64,000 bases of DNA from Strigops habroptila (GCF_004027225.2 NC_044288.2:4701719-4765718); one strand, 5' to 3'; positions 47,601 through 59,660 are shown, counted from the stretch's first letter. Numbers and translations: made by a program. The notes: generated by a model not told the origin, from the letters alone.

Positions 47601-50600
47601 CACCATCGGCCATGAGGCCAGCAGGGAAACATCCCTTTGCCTTCACAGCCCCTGCATGGATCCATCCCGGAGCAAAGCCCTTCCCTCTCCCCAAACCACA
47701 CAGGAAATCTTCTCCCGGTGCCGGCATTTCAAGGGCTAGGGACTGCGCTGCTGCTATTTTCGGGCTCACGCACATAAGGCTTGGAGCAGGAATCATCCCA
47801 TGTCCCTTCCTGCACCTCAGCCCCTTACAAGCACCCTGTGGATGCTCCTCGGGAAAGAGCGTCCTTCCTCAGCTCCGGGGGCTTGTGCAGAGATAAAGAG
47901 GATGATGCCTGCGGGAGCCCATCGGGGCAAGCACAGGGGATTTAACAGGACATTACCAGGGCTTTCCAGCGTCTTCCTACTGTCATCTGGCGCAATAACC
48001 CCATGGATTTATTCCCCAAATCAAGTAAAACCAAAATATAGCCATTTTACTACCAAGGTAACTACATTTGCTCCTCGTTTTCCACCATAAACCAGCACCA
48101 TCGAACGGTAGATACTAATTCTGCAAAAGAAAGCATTCACCACAGAGTTTAACCCAGCTACCTGCCCGAAATCCACACTTTCAGCTGCCTTAGTTGTATT
48201 TTCCCCACCCTGAAGGTCCCAAACCCTCCCGCACTTCCCAGGAAGCGCTCATTGGGATCAGCAACTGCACATTAATCTCACACTCCCACATTAAAGCAGG
48301 GGCACGGCCAGGAACAGCAGCGCATCTTCCATCAGGGGTTTTGTCCTCATCCCACTTTTACTGGGAGCGAGTAATTAGGGAAAAGGAAACGCTGGAGCTG
48401 AGGGTGGCAGGGACAGGGTCTCACCAAGCCAGAGGCTCCATCCCAGCCCTCCCCAGCTCCATCCCTGGCTTTAATGGGAGCAATCCCATTCATTTGGGCC
48501 ATTTTATCTGGGAGACCATTTAAGGGTGTTTTCTCTCGCTGCCCCTCACCCTGGGGCTGAGAGGGGGAGCTGGGGGAAGGGATGTGCCTGCAGCCATCAG
48601 TTAATCTTTAGACAGAGACAGGAGGCTTTTTTTTGTGTGCGTCTTGAGGGAGTTTCAGGGATGGAATAAAGCTGCTCTCTTTCACCATTTGCCATCAGGA
48701 TGTGGAGATACCATTTTATTCCAGCGGCTACTTAAAAAGCCCAAACCAACCAAATAACAAACCAACAAAGAACCAAACCAACCAAAAAATTTGATGCTAC
48801 TGAATTTTCCGTAGAGAAAAGCTCCAACTGTTTCTGTCCAGGGAATCTCTTCCCCAGGGACACACGTAACCCTGGTGCTCCGAGGTCCTGCAGCCACCAA
48901 CACCAGCACTTTGGGGTGACCCTGATCCCAGGGATCAAACACAGGAGCGATGCACATGAGAAAGCAGAAAAAGCGAGATATTAAACGTGTGCCGGGCTTC
49001 TGTGAGCATCACGGGTCCAATGCACCAACTCAAAGAGCTGCTCTGAAGGGTTCCCCCTTCCCCTTTTCTGCACCTCAGCTCCGCACAGATCCCCCCAGCC
49101 GGATCCTGCACTGCACCCAGGAGCCAGGAAGGGCAGTGGGGCAGCCCATGGGAAGGCTGGACTATGGTCCCCAACAGGGAAATTCTCCCTTGTGCCCCTG
49201 CCTTTGCTCAGGGATGGAGCTGCCTCCAAACACGTGTTTTTATTTTTACTGTAAGACCTCATGTCATGCTGGTGTCTTGGCTGGCTCCAAACCCCGCTGC
49301 ATGCAGGGGGTCAGCACGAGTGCAGGTGGGTGACAGCCCAGGTCAGCTCAGCTGCAATCCATGGCTGAACAGCAGCCACCATCCTCCTGCATCCCATTCC
49401 CTGCCCCACTGAACAGGGATGGAGCCTGTCCACCAACTGCCACCCCCGAGGCTCTGGAGATGGCAGCACCCGAGGGACCGCAGGGGAACCGAAGCCCCCC
49501 CATGCTGGCATATGCCCAGCTGGCCCCATGCTGCTGTGGGCACTCGGGCAGGACAGGGGTGTCACATCCCAGCCCCAGCGGGTGTATCCATGTGCATGGC
49601 CTTATGTCCCCCTTAAGGACACTCAGGACCACATCACTGAGATGCCAGTGACCAAAAGCCCCATGGCCACAGAGCCGCAGGGTCCCAGCAGTGCCCAGCA
49701 CCTCTCCTTGCCAACATCATGAGAAAGAACAAGAAACATCACAAGTAAAATTGCCTTTATCAGGGATTTAGACCCATCAGCTTGGAGAAACGCCTGGAGC
49801 CACAGAGCCAAGCAGTTCCCAGGGGCTGGACAGCCCTGTCCCCTCTGCTCTTGGCCCGGGATGGCAGAGCCAGGTTTGGGCTGTGCTCCCACATCCTGCT
49901 CTGGTCCCAGCACCGAGCCCTGGGGCCAGGGCATGGACAGATTTTCACCTTTTTCCAGGTTACTTTCCCCACACTCCTGTAAGCGATGCTCAGAGCCACA
50001 GCGTGAGCCCGGGAGCCACATCCCCAGGGAACCACCGCAGCTTTGGGCTCTTCACCAGCACCAGCTTGATTTCTGCCACCCTGAGACCCTCAGCCCTTCG
50101 CCTCCCCGGAGGGACCTGCTCTGCTCCCCTGTGCTTCATCCCGCTTATCTCCTCCCAGCCCCCGAATGAATCCATCTCCAGTGTCCAGGGGAGGCATTTG
50201 AACCCAAATGCCTCATTTTTAGCTCACAATGTGAGGGAAAGGCAGCCCCGAGGAGCCCTGTTAGTCTCCTGTCCTGCCGAGATTTTAATCTCTTTGTGAT
50301 CAGATAAAGGGAGAGGGAGATGGAGACGCGCTCCCTGCAGAGAAGGGCCATTCAGACCTGGTTCCTGTAATAAAGTGATTTAATAGATCTAAAGAGGCCA
50401 ATTCCCTTCTTTCTCCCACAATTACTTCCTGTGGGTCATCATTCACATATGTAAATGAAGAGGGGAAGGAGCAGGTTATGGGGGGCTCTGGGGTGTTAAA
50501 CCCCAATAGCTGGTTTGGGGCACCCCAAGCCCTGTGTGTTGTCCCCTCTGGTTGTGGCTTTTGCCCTCCCAGGCCTGACTCCCTCTGTGGGGAGCAGAGC

Positions 50601-53581
50601 TGGCACTGGCTCTTGGGAAGCACCAGGATGCTGAGATGGGGAAAGCATCAGTAGAAGGGCCACAGAAAAGCCCCCCAAAGGCCACCCAAAAGCAGCGAGG
50701 CCAGAATGGGAGCGTGACTTTGGTCCTTCTCCGAGGAGGGGCCGGGGCTGAGCCAGTGCTGGAATGCTCCATGGTGGGAGATCAGCCCTGGCTGTTCTGC
50801 TGCAGGCAAGCAGCAACTTTGTGCCACCAGTGAGTGGGGCAGGAGGCAAAGCCCGACCTGAAGGAGAAACACTCAACATCAGCCCAAAGCTGTCCCACTT
50901 CTGGTGGCACAAAGCCCCTTGGCAGCCACACATGCGCTGTCTCTCTGCTACCCAAAAGAACTCACTTCCAGCCAACGTTCGCTGCATCTCCTGAATGCAG
51001 CAAACCCTGCACATGGGACCCCATGGGGAACACCAGGAGGCTGCACCTCTCCCCGGGTGGTGGGATGCTCCTGGCAGAGGCAACCCAGCTAATTCTCTTT
51101 TCCTACAGGAATGTGAGCAAGAGCAATCAGGAAACCAGACTGTCTAGGGGCAATAAACCCCCAGGAGAAGGGCGGTAGGCTTCCCCCTCGGGCACCAGGT
51201 CCCGCTGTGCTACATTGAGATGCAAAGACCCATTTGCTCTCAGAGCACCAGGATCTAGTTTTCAGCTTTCGCTGACTGATTTGGAGCCCTCACCTCCAAT
51301 CCCAGCTGCGTTTCTGGCCCAGGGTGGAAGCTCCAACCAAGGCAATTTAACCACGCTGAAGCCAAGGAGAAGGGATTTGCTTCTCCCACCTTCACTTGCC
51401 AAACTGCTGTAGCCCTGCCTGGAGCAGCCATTGTGGTAGCCCTGCACAGCCCAGGGGCTCAGTCCTGCACCTCCATCCTATCAGCAGACCACAGGTTCGA
51501 CCCAAATTTGAGAGCATTTGGGCCCGTGGAGAGCAGCAGCCACTGAAGCCGGCTGGTCCATGGGCTCCCTGGAGCCAGCAACCTCTCACTGCCTCAGCCG
51601 GAATCCCATGCGGCTGCTCCCAACCATACCCACAAAACCACTCGTGTTTGCTCCAGAGATCCAGAGCTCACTCTGCTCCCCAGCCCGGATGGCAGCCGCT
51701 TTCCCAGGGTGACTGGCATGGGCCACGCTCATCACACAGACACAGCACTGGCCCCGATTTGAGCGCTATGGAATCATCAAACGGTTTGGGTTGGAAGGGA
51801 CCTTAAGGCTCATCCAGTTCCAACCCCTGCCACAGGCAGGGACACCTTCCACTAGACCAGGTTGCCCCAAAACCGTCTCCAAGCCCATTCCCCCGTGTGC
51901 AGGGGAGGGGGTTAAGCAGCTGCAGTCCCTAATCCACAACTTCCCTTGACACAGGATTAGAGGCACGCGTGGGGCTTCCCCACTCAGCAAGGTGTGTGCG
52001 CGTCAAATCCGGACACAAAACTGTCACTATGAGACACGATCCAGAGGGACACGTACACGACCTCACACGCCTTTGTGCAACCCGCAACCGAAAGAAGGGG
52101 CCCGGGCATAGAGATCCCCTCTCCGGGATGAGCTACAGCTGGGGAAAGCCCAATCCTGCGTCCATGCCTGGCTCAGGGCTCCAGGACCCTGCACCGCGGG
52201 AGAACCAGCTCTTGCCCGGGTCCCTCCATGAAGAGAGCAGCATCCCTGCTCCAGCACATCCCGCGGGCACCTGCTCCCCGGCCCCGGGGGCTCCCCAGGG
52301 AACCACAATGCGAAAATTAAATCGTTCGGGGATCAACTTACAGGGCCGGTCCCCGGAGAGGAGCCCTGGGCTGCATCGGGGCGAGCGGCCGTGCCTGACC
52401 TCCGGGAAAACGGACCCGGCGGACCCCGGCGTTCCCGGGATGGCGAGCTGGGACGGGGGGAGCGGTGTGGGGTCCCCATCCCGCCCCGCATCCTCCCAGG
52501 GGCTGCCCCCCGCTTCCCTCCCGACAACCCAACGCTGGATCCGGCCCCATACCTGGTGCACGAAGACATCGACGGGCGAGTCCAGGGTCGCGCCGCCCTT
52601 GGCGGTCATGGAGAGGAAGCCGAAGCCCATGCGGACGTTGAACCACTTACAGATGCCGGAGCCGTGCAGCGGCTGAGACTCGTTCTCGGCCTTGGGCGAG
52701 TCTCCGGCCGGTTCCTCGCCCGGCTTCGCACCTAGCGAGAGACCCACGGGGCCGCTGAGCCGGGGGTTGGGGGAGCCGCGGGTCCCCCCCGGCCCAGCCG
52801 CCCCGCACCCGGCCCGCAGCAGGAGCCCCCATAACCCTGGTGGGGCTCCCCGGGCTGGAAAAGGCAAGGAAAAAGATATAACCCCCCAAAAGCCACCCAA
52901 GCAGAGCGGTCGGCTCTGTCTCCACGTGTGCGTGGGGATCACCCCAGGAGCGGGACAAAATGAAGGCATGACCCAGGCGGGGCGTGGGGTGGGGGCCCTA
53001 AATCCGTTGTCCCAGTGAAAACGTTAAAAACGAAAAAATAAAAACAAATTTAAATCCCACCAAAAAAAAAAAAAAAGGAAAAAAGGAAAAAAAAATTAAA
53101 AAAAAAAAAAAAGGGAAAAAAACCCCACCAAAACCCCAAACCTACAAAAAAAAGGGGGAAAAGTGCCCCAAAATACCCACCCGAAATCCCCCTGTCCCCA
53201 GCCAGCCACGCTGCAGCAAGGCTCTCCCCCGCCGTCAGCATCCCCCCGCTGCACGGCCCCCCCCGCTCCCAAATAACCCCACAGCCGCCACCGGCCCCAA
53301 ACTTCTGGGCTCATCCTGGGGCTGGGGGGGGGGGGCGGTGTGGAAACAAAATAAATAACCATATCCCTGCCCCCCAAACCCCCCAGAGCTGCAGCGGGGG
53401 AGCGGGGCCACGCCGGCCCGGCCTCGCTGCTGCGGTGCGGCGGGGCTGGGGCGGGGGGATCGGGGGGGTCCCGCACCCCCCAGCCGGGCTCTGCCGCTGT
53501 TATTAATAATCGCGGAGCCGAGGCGGGCTGCGACAATAATATAACTTAACCTGCAAACTGCTGGTTGGAAACAGACCCCAT
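41445..53581 (-). CDS. LIN28A: LIN28A, let-7-regulating RNA-binding protein (complete CDS over 4 exons)
   Basis: Coding exons on minus, 5' to 3', are 53581-53551, 52731-52553, 42942-42758 and 41658-41445. They total 609 nt and 202 residues, the length I recall for bird LIN28A. It starts MGSVSNQQFAG. The cold-shock domain (about residues 33-105) has ICKWFNVRMGFGF and VDVFVHQ RNA-binding motifs. A basic linker (LQKRRSKGDR) is followed by two CCHC zinc knuckles, C133-C136-H141-C146 and C155-C158-H163-C168. LIN28A binds pre-let-7 terminal loops, recruits a uridylyltransferase (TUT4) and blocks let-7 maturation; it is typical of pluripotent and early embryonic cells. LIN28A rather than LIN28B is indicated by the short C terminus, the MGSVSNQQFAG start and synteny. 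The variable N-terminal linker (KPGEEPAGDSPKAENESQ) is bird-like. Confidence 0.98.
41659..42757 (-). other. LIN28A: LIN28A intron 3
   Basis: 1.1 kb intron between exons 4 and 3, GC-rich, with proper GTAAGG and CAG ends. No repeat or second transcript recognised; open frames on both strands reflect composition. Confidence 0.8.
42758..42942 (-). CDS. LIN28A: LIN28A coding exon 3 (rest of cold-shock domain and basic linker)
   Basis: 185 nt, residues 71-131 plus two bases of R132. It starts SKLHMEGFRSLKEGEAVEFT and ends KGKSLQKRRSKGD. Acceptor CCCCCAG|AGC and donor CG|GTAAGG. Confidence 0.97.
43718..43797 (+). repeat. CR1 LINE extreme 3' end (forward orientation)
   Basis: About 80 bp: GCCCTGCCCGTGAC, AGGGGGTTGGAAACCGATGA, CCTTCCAACCCAAACCAG, then CTCTATGATT, the CR1 terminal repeat. 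It is strongly 5'-truncated. Confidence 0.9.
44765..44798. repeat. Short tandem duplication GCTGAGCATCACC
   Basis: The 13-bp unit is at 44765-44777 and 44786-44798 (period 21 bp), with a related GCTGAGCATCACT at 44984. No function inferred. Confidence 0.7.
48735..48790. repeat. AACC/CAAA simple-sequence tract
   Basis: Irregular AACCAACC/ACAAACC units across about 55 bp in LIN28A intron 2. Confidence 0.65.
51767..51875 (-). repeat. CR1 LINE 3'-end fragment (reverse orientation)
   Basis: TATGGAATCATCAAACGGTT at the left is a diverged CR1 terminus. GGACCTTAAGGCTCATCCAG and CAGGGACACCTTCCACTAGA follow, in reverse orientation relative to the CR1 sense strand. Confidence 0.9.
52553..52731 (-). 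CDS. LIN28A: LIN28A coding exon 2 (N-terminal linker and first half of cold-shock domain)
   Basis: 179 nt, completing G11 and encoding residues 12-70: AKPGEEPAGDSPKAENESQP, then GICKWFNVRMGFGFLSMTAK and VDVFVHQ. Acceptor CTCGCTAG|GT and donor CAG|GTATGGG. Confidence 0.97.
52732..53550 (-). other. LIN28A: LIN28A intron 1
   Basis: 0.8 kb with a long A-rich tract at 53060-53112 (T-rich in the transcript) and adjoining short homopolymers to about 53157. The tract has no flanking target-site duplication that I can see, so I do not call it a retroposon tail. Confidence 0.85.
53551..53581 (-). CDS. LIN28A: LIN28A coding exon 1 (MGSVSNQQFA and first base of G11)
   Basis: 31 coding nt, donor GCAG|GTTAAG. 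The start is fixed by the match to the known LIN28A N terminus MGSVSNQQFAG. The ATG context is TCGGGATGG, with G at +4. Confidence 0.95.
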
Positions 53582-53759
53582 CCCGACACTCGCTTGCAAA
53601 TTCCGAGTTGTGGCTGTTACCGCCTCCTCCTCCCTCCTCCTCCTCGGCCAGCTTTGAGGGTATCAGCCCAGCCAAAAAAAAAGGAGAGAAAAAAAAAAAG
53701 GGAAGAAAAAAAAAACCAACAACCCCCAACCCAACAAAAAAACCAGCTTAGACCCCGCC

Positions 53760-53864
53760 GGGAGGGAGCCGGGAGAGGTTTGACTCCATCTTCACTCCAA
53801 CAATAGGGGTGGGAGGGAGCGGGAGAGGTTTTTTCAAAGGCTCCCAAATTCTCGCAGACAATAG
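53760..53864. repeat. Imperfect duplication with GGGAGGGAGC and ACAATAG near the LIN28A start
   Basis: GGGAGGGAGCCGGGAGAGGT at 53760-53779 recurs as GGGAGGGAGCGGGAGAGGT at 53811-53829. Each copy is followed, 20-29 bp later, by ACAATAG (53800-53806 and 53858-53864). Confidence 0.7.
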
Positions 53865-54238
53865 CAGCCCCCGCCCCCCCCCAGGACCCACCCGCGGGGC
53901 CGGGGGGCGCCGGGCCCCGCTCCGCCATCCCGTCCCCACGTGATCCTAATTAACACACACCCCCCCCCCCGGTAATAGCGACACATTCCGGGAGGGATTT
54001 GGAAGTGGGGGGGTGGGGGGTGTGGAGGGTTGACCCCCCCCCAAATTAGGGGCGAGGCCACCTGTCAAAGGAGACGTGACCCCCGGGGGGTGGGACCCCG
54101 AGGGCTTGGGGGAGTTTCCACTTCTTTTCTCCGTTCTCCCCCAGCCGCGCCCCCCCCACGAGCGGAACCACCTGCGAGCCGCGGCCCGTGTCCCGGGACA
54201 CGACGGGGAGAGGAACCGGGACCAGGCTGATACAGCGC

Positions 54239-54257
54239 GGGGGGGGGGGGGGGGGGG
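54239..54257 (+). repeat. Run of 19 G
   Basis: An uninterrupted G homopolymer upstream of LIN28A. It is likely polymorphic and prone to sequencing error, and has strong G-quadruplex potential. Confidence 0.85.
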
Positions 54258-57200
54258 CTGATTTTCCGGGACACCGGGATCTTCCCGCGCCCCCAGCCCC
54301 ATCCCGTGTCCCGCCAGTGGGCCGTGCACCCCCGGGGCCGTTCCCCCCCCCCGCCCGGTGGCACAGCCTGCCCTCCCGCCGGCGGTGCGGGGGGCCGCGG
54401 CGTTAGGGGGGGGTGTGTGGGCCGGAGCCCCCCGGGCCGGGCGGGGACAAAGGGCGAGTGACCAGTGGCTCCATTTCCGGCGGCGGACAATGCCCCGCTA
54501 CCGGCCCGGCCCGTGGGGGCACAGCGCCGCCCGCCGCCCCTCCCGGGCTGTGTTGGGGTACGTGGTGGCCCCCCCAAATTGGGGTGATCGGGCAGTGCCT
54601 CCCTCACAGGGAGAGCTGGGGCGGGGAGGTTTGCACTGGCCGCGGCCGCCCCACGCAGGACTCTCCCCCCGTGGTATCACTGCGGGGATCTGGGGGGGCG
54701 GGGGGACACTGTACGGCGGGGGGGACACCCCGGAGATCCCAGGGGCACCCATGGGACCCCCCTGGGGCCGGCCGGTGCTACCGGTAAGATCCCGCGTGGG
54801 GCTGCCCCGCGCGAAGGCTCCGCGGCGGAGGCGCTGGCCATGGTGCTGAACGGCCCCGGCCCTGTCCAGGGTCCTGCGCTCCGGCCTTCGTCCTCCCTCC
54901 GTTCCTCCTCATCCTCCCGCCCTTCTTCTTCCTCCTCATCCTATTGCCCCGCACATCCCGCGCCCACCATCAAGGCTACCCCCACCCGAGGGCTCCTCGT
55001 TGCCCTTTCCCCGCAAAGCAGAGCAGCCCAGTGGGGCTGCGGTGACAGCAGAGGAGGAGGATTTTTCCCTATAGGGAAATGGGGTAGCCTTCGGGAGGAG
55101 GCAGCTGCGGCTGCCCCCCTCCCGTCAGGGCTCTGCAGCTCCCTCAGCTGAGTCCCCACGGGTGGAGCAGGAGGTGCCCGTCACCTGCACACAGCAGCAT
55201 TAATTCCATGATGCTAGTAGGGTGTTGTCTCATCTTTACACTGTTTCTAATGGGGATGGACCAGAAGGTGGAGAAAACTCCACTGGTCTCTTATTCTTAA
55301 GATCGATCTTGAGTCAAGTCCCCAAAACCAACGAGCAGCCCCTCGTCTGCCGCTGCAGGAGAGCAGAGTCCAGGCAGGGGCTTCCCGGGCACAGATCAGG
55401 ATCTCCAGTCCCACCCGCAACCAGGCTCCGGCAGCCTGCAGAGCTCCGTGCCCGGGGACGGCGCTGCAATGGTCCTGGCGAGAGCGAAACCACGGTGCGT
55501 GGTCACACTTGCTCATGCTCCCCCTCTCCTTGCCGGCACCCACAGCCGTCCCGGGTGGGGATCCGCTGCAGGACCGTTCCCGGTGGCTGCATGCATCTGT
55601 CACCCTCTCCTGGCCAGCGAGGGCTGGGTCTGCGGGTTGTGTGTATTCCCATTCTCCCGTTTGTGGGATAATTTGGGTAAGAGAAAAGAAGGGGGAGGGG
55701 GAACCCAAGACTTGCAGGAGACCCCTCCGTGTGTCTCTCTTCCTCTTGGCTTATCCCTCCTCCCAGCCCATCTCCTTCCACGCTCCTCACCTTTTGCCCG
55801 GGATTTAGGGAGGACACAGCCAGCTGCCTGTGCATTTCGCTCCCATGCTTCTGCAAAAAGAGCTCATGAGGCAGAGCAACCCTGGGAAACAGCTCCATCC
55901 CTTCTGTCCATGGAGGGGACACCCCAGTGCCAGCAGCCACATAGCCTGGGGACGGTGTCCTGGGGCAGAACGGACACCCTGAATGGTGTGAGGGGTGGGT
56001 AGAGGTGTGGGGATACAGGGGAAGGATGTGGTGAGGAATGAGCCCTCGTTTCCTCCAAAACAAACCCGTCAGAATATAATCCATCACCATGCACCAGCTT
56101 CCCCCCTCCCCAGCCCCTTCCTGATGGACAGGAGGGACCCACAGTCCCCTGAGACACTTTTCTATTTAAACTCATCAACAAGTTTCTCCGCATCACCCAA
56201 TTCCTGCCCATCCTTGGTGATTTCCATCCAAGTGGTGCAGCCACATCCCTGCGCACGGCACTTCCAAGGCAGTGCCCTTTTATATCCCAACCTCATGTAA
56301 CACAGCCCTTCAGCAGTGACAGCCCCACGTCATATTTCTGTGTGTGGTGTATTTGTTTTGGGGGGCCTGTTGAATGGCAAATGTGAAAGGGAAGGGGACT
56401 CCTTCCTGTTCTTTCAGAGCCAGGCACTGTGCCCTGCCCGGCTTCAAGGGAATAGCCGGCAGAGCGGCCACTTTCACAAATAATGGCTTCATTAGATTGA
56501 AAGAAGTGGACAGTGACCTCACCGAAATGGACTTTCTGACCCCTGCTGACCTCTGGCCCCGGCTCTGACAGCCTGTAAATCTTCCCCCTCGCGGCATGGC
56601 TGGGGCAAGGGCAGGCAATGCTCTGCCAAAGCCCAGCACCGGTGGTGCTGCCCGTGGTCTGGCATCATGGACCACACGGTGCTGCCAGGGGACTGCCTGG
56701 CTCCAGCCAGCTCCTGAGCCCGGCAGGATGAGGCCCAGGGATGTGCAAAGCCTGGGCACATCGGTCACAGCTTTGGCAGAGGTGAGGACTGGTGTCCTCA
56801 CTATAAGCCCCATCAAGGGCTATTCCTGGGGAGCTGAAGGGCCCTTGGAAATCATGTTATTGGGGCTGTGGCTCCACCACCATCTCCCAGCACAACCTCC
56901 ATCACCACAAGCCCATCAAGAAGGCACAGACCAGCTCAAAAGCAGCCTCTGAACCCCTGCCAGGGAAAACTGAGCCCTATCCCTGTCCATCGCACAGGCA
57001 CAACACACCTGGCTGCACACAGACACAGACAAACCTCCTCCAGCCCCCACTGAGCCCACCTCCACCTCTCTCCCATGAGCAAAAACCTTTTCCTGCAGCC
57101 TCTTCAGCCCAGGGCACTGCCAGCCACTCACCACCCAATCTGCTGGTGGAGGAACTGAGGCACAAGGGGGGTGCCAGTGAGTGCCTATGCAATGAGAACT

Positions 57201-59660
57201 CACGCCAGGGTCTCCACACCAGCTCGATGCCCAGTGCTCCCCAAGGCTGGCATTTGCCCCCCATGGCACAGCCCCAGTGCTGGCACTGAGCCCCTTGCAT
57301 CCCAGTGCCACCTGCCTCCCTCCTCCCCATCCTTGCACGCTCACTGCTGACCTTTGGTTATGAAGCAATCAATAACAGAAGCCATGGTGCTGCTCCTCCC
57401 CCCTCACCAGCGCTTTGCACCCCCCGCACCCCTAACAAGGCCATCTGGGATTGAGGGGTGCTCCAGTACCTGCCAACACTGAGGACACGGGGCTGAGGGT
57501 GCATTAACCTACTGGAGACACAAGTGTGCTTGCAAGGATGCCCTAAGTGGGCATCCCCTTCCCAACACTCCAAAAATGCTCCCCTGGGGCTGCTTTCCAT
57601 CTCCAGGGTGTCAGCGATGCTCCACACTTGTGGGTTTTGAGGTCCCTACAGTAGAAACCATCAGAAATGGGGCTTTCCAGGGCATTGGCACTCATCAAGG
57701 GAAAGGCAAGGAGCGTGCCTGGGTAGTGACCTGCCAGGATGCTGCCTGGCACCATGATTCCCAATGGATTCACTGCCTTTTGGGTAAGGCAGGAGGGCGT
57801 AAAGATGAGTATGGGCAGTACTGGAGCAATGGGTTGTGCCCAAATTCGGTAGCTCCCTTTGATAAAAGCCCTTTGGCAGCAGTTGATCGATCAGCTGTAG
57901 AGTGGGGATTGATCAGGATTTCAGCCCTATACATATTCCAGCTCCCTGATAAAGGGAAATCGATAGCTGAAAGAGATATTCCTCCGAGGCAGCAGGCTCC
58001 AGCAGACCAGGGCTCACAGGCTTTCCCTCACCCCCTAAATCCTCCCACCCTGGTTCAAACCTTGCTCCTCCCAGCAGCAAACTCAGGCAGTGGGAGAGAA
58101 AATTGCTTTGGGGGAGCTGGGCTGGGGAGGGGGGGCATGGCAGGGTGAGGATGCTGAGGAGAGGAGGCAGAGCCTCCCCTCCCACCGCTGAAACTCACCT
58201 CCTGAGGCATGAGCCTGCCTGCAGCTTCCTCCTCTCACTGTCGGTCTGGCAGAGAGAGTTTTGATCCTTCTCAGGTGCTGGAGACCCTGTCACCCAGAGC
58301 AGGGTGAACCCAGGGAAGCTGAGCTGGCTGGTTATAGCCACAGCCCATCACCTCCAAACACTGGCAGCTGAGGCCAGCTCTGCTCTGAGCTCAGCTCCTT
58401 CTGCAGTGCTGAGACCTGGAAACTCGTTGCATGTGTGGCCAGAGCAGCACCCCCAGATGCCTGTGCCGTGGGGACAGAGTTGGGGGCACCCAGTGTTCAC
58501 CTGAGGGGAGCTCTGCCTGTTCTGATACAGCCCTGAGTGTCCATGGGGGTGGTGTGGGTCTGTGTCAGCCCAGATGGACCCTTCTCATGTCCCTGCTCCT
58601 GCTGTGCCTCAGTTTCCCTTCCCATAAAGTGGGCCTCGTGCCCAGGAGCTTTCAGATGCTTTAAGACCATCTGCAGGGAGATGCCCCTTGCTGGCCACCT
58701 TCACAGGGACAAACCCCAGCTCAGTGTGATCCAGGGGAGCTCAGAGGCTGCGGTGACTCTGTCCCTGCCACTGCAGGTACCCCAAGGGCTGGGGGAGATG
58801 GGCAAAGGCCTCTCCCTGGAGCATCCCATCCCCATGCGCTGCTGTGGAGGCCTGACACACTCAGTGCAGCTCAGCAAGCCCCTGCCCTCCCTGTTGGGTG
58901 CCAGCTGGGACCCAAAGCCATTTCTTACCAACACCCTAGGGTTACTTTAAGCTCTCAGGTCCTGCCAGGAAAACCCAACTTGGAGTGAAGTGAGAAAGGG
59001 CCAGGAAGGGCTGGGGGGGTGTTTCCAAAAAGCATCAACTGCCAAGGTCATCCCTGCACTGAGATCAACCACAGACCAAGGTGGGGGGGGTGTGTTTGGG
59101 GACCCCCTGTCGCAAACCCTGGGCATGGCGATGCTACCAGCACCCTATGCTGCCAGGAATCCTGGCTCCATGGATGGTCTAGGGACCAAAGCTGAATGCT
59201 GCTGCTGAGATGTCAGCAACTTCCCTGGGTGCTGGAGAGATCAAGGCCAGGGGGATATGGGGGGTTGTGCAGGTCATACACAGCATGAGCCTGGCAGGTC
59301 TCAGCTCCAGCCCTGTGCTGGTGAGCTGCAGCTCCCAGGAGGACTTGGGGTGCCGTGGGGCTCCCTCCAGCTCTGTGCCCCCCCGGGTGCTGTGGCTGAG
59401 CCTGTCTCCATCCCCGCAGCCTGCCCCATCCTGCGTCCCTCCCTTTGCACACAGTGACTCAAGGTCTGGGCTTGCCCCAGTGTCCCTCCAGTTCCGCCAG
59501 TGCCTGGGGAACTGGTGTGCCCTGGGGAGGATCCTCCCCAGTGCTGACTAAACCCTCCCCAGCCAGCCCCGGCGGTGCTGGGTGACAGGGCAGGGAGCTC
59601 CCCATCCCACCGGGACCGTGGAGCCATGGCCAGCTGGCTCACCTCATTTGGCACGTACAC

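Larger units (their letters stand above)
42943..52552 (-). other. LIN28A: LIN28A intron 2 (9.6 kb)
   Basis: This large intron holds two CR1 remnants (43718-43797 and 51767-51875), simple AACC/CAAA-rich sequence at 48735-48790 and a 21-bp-period GCTGAGCATCACC duplication at 44765-44798. Several A/T-rich islands in otherwise GC-rich DNA (for example 45565-45640 and 50360-50460) look like candidate regulatory blocks. The long open frames (such as 45157-45942 and 47047-47796) show no domains and are composition artefacts. Confidence 0.75.
53582..54560 (-). promoter_or_regulatory. LIN28A: LIN28A 5'UTR and CpG-island promoter region
   Basis: CpG-rich sequence immediately upstream of the start codon. 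Near the gene it carries a TTGCAAAT octamer-like motif at 53593-53600, two ACAATAG SOX-like motifs (53800-53806 and 53858-53864) and A-runs near 53677-53715. A long G-run lies at 54239-54257. The start of transcription cannot be placed; a position within about 53600-53750 is likely. Motif assignments are by eye only. Confidence 0.6.

Noticed and set aside
47047-47796. 249-codon open frame on minus in LIN28A intron 2, with a 250-codon frame on plus
   Set aside because: Mutual antisense open frames in GC-rich DNA are expected by chance; no domains.
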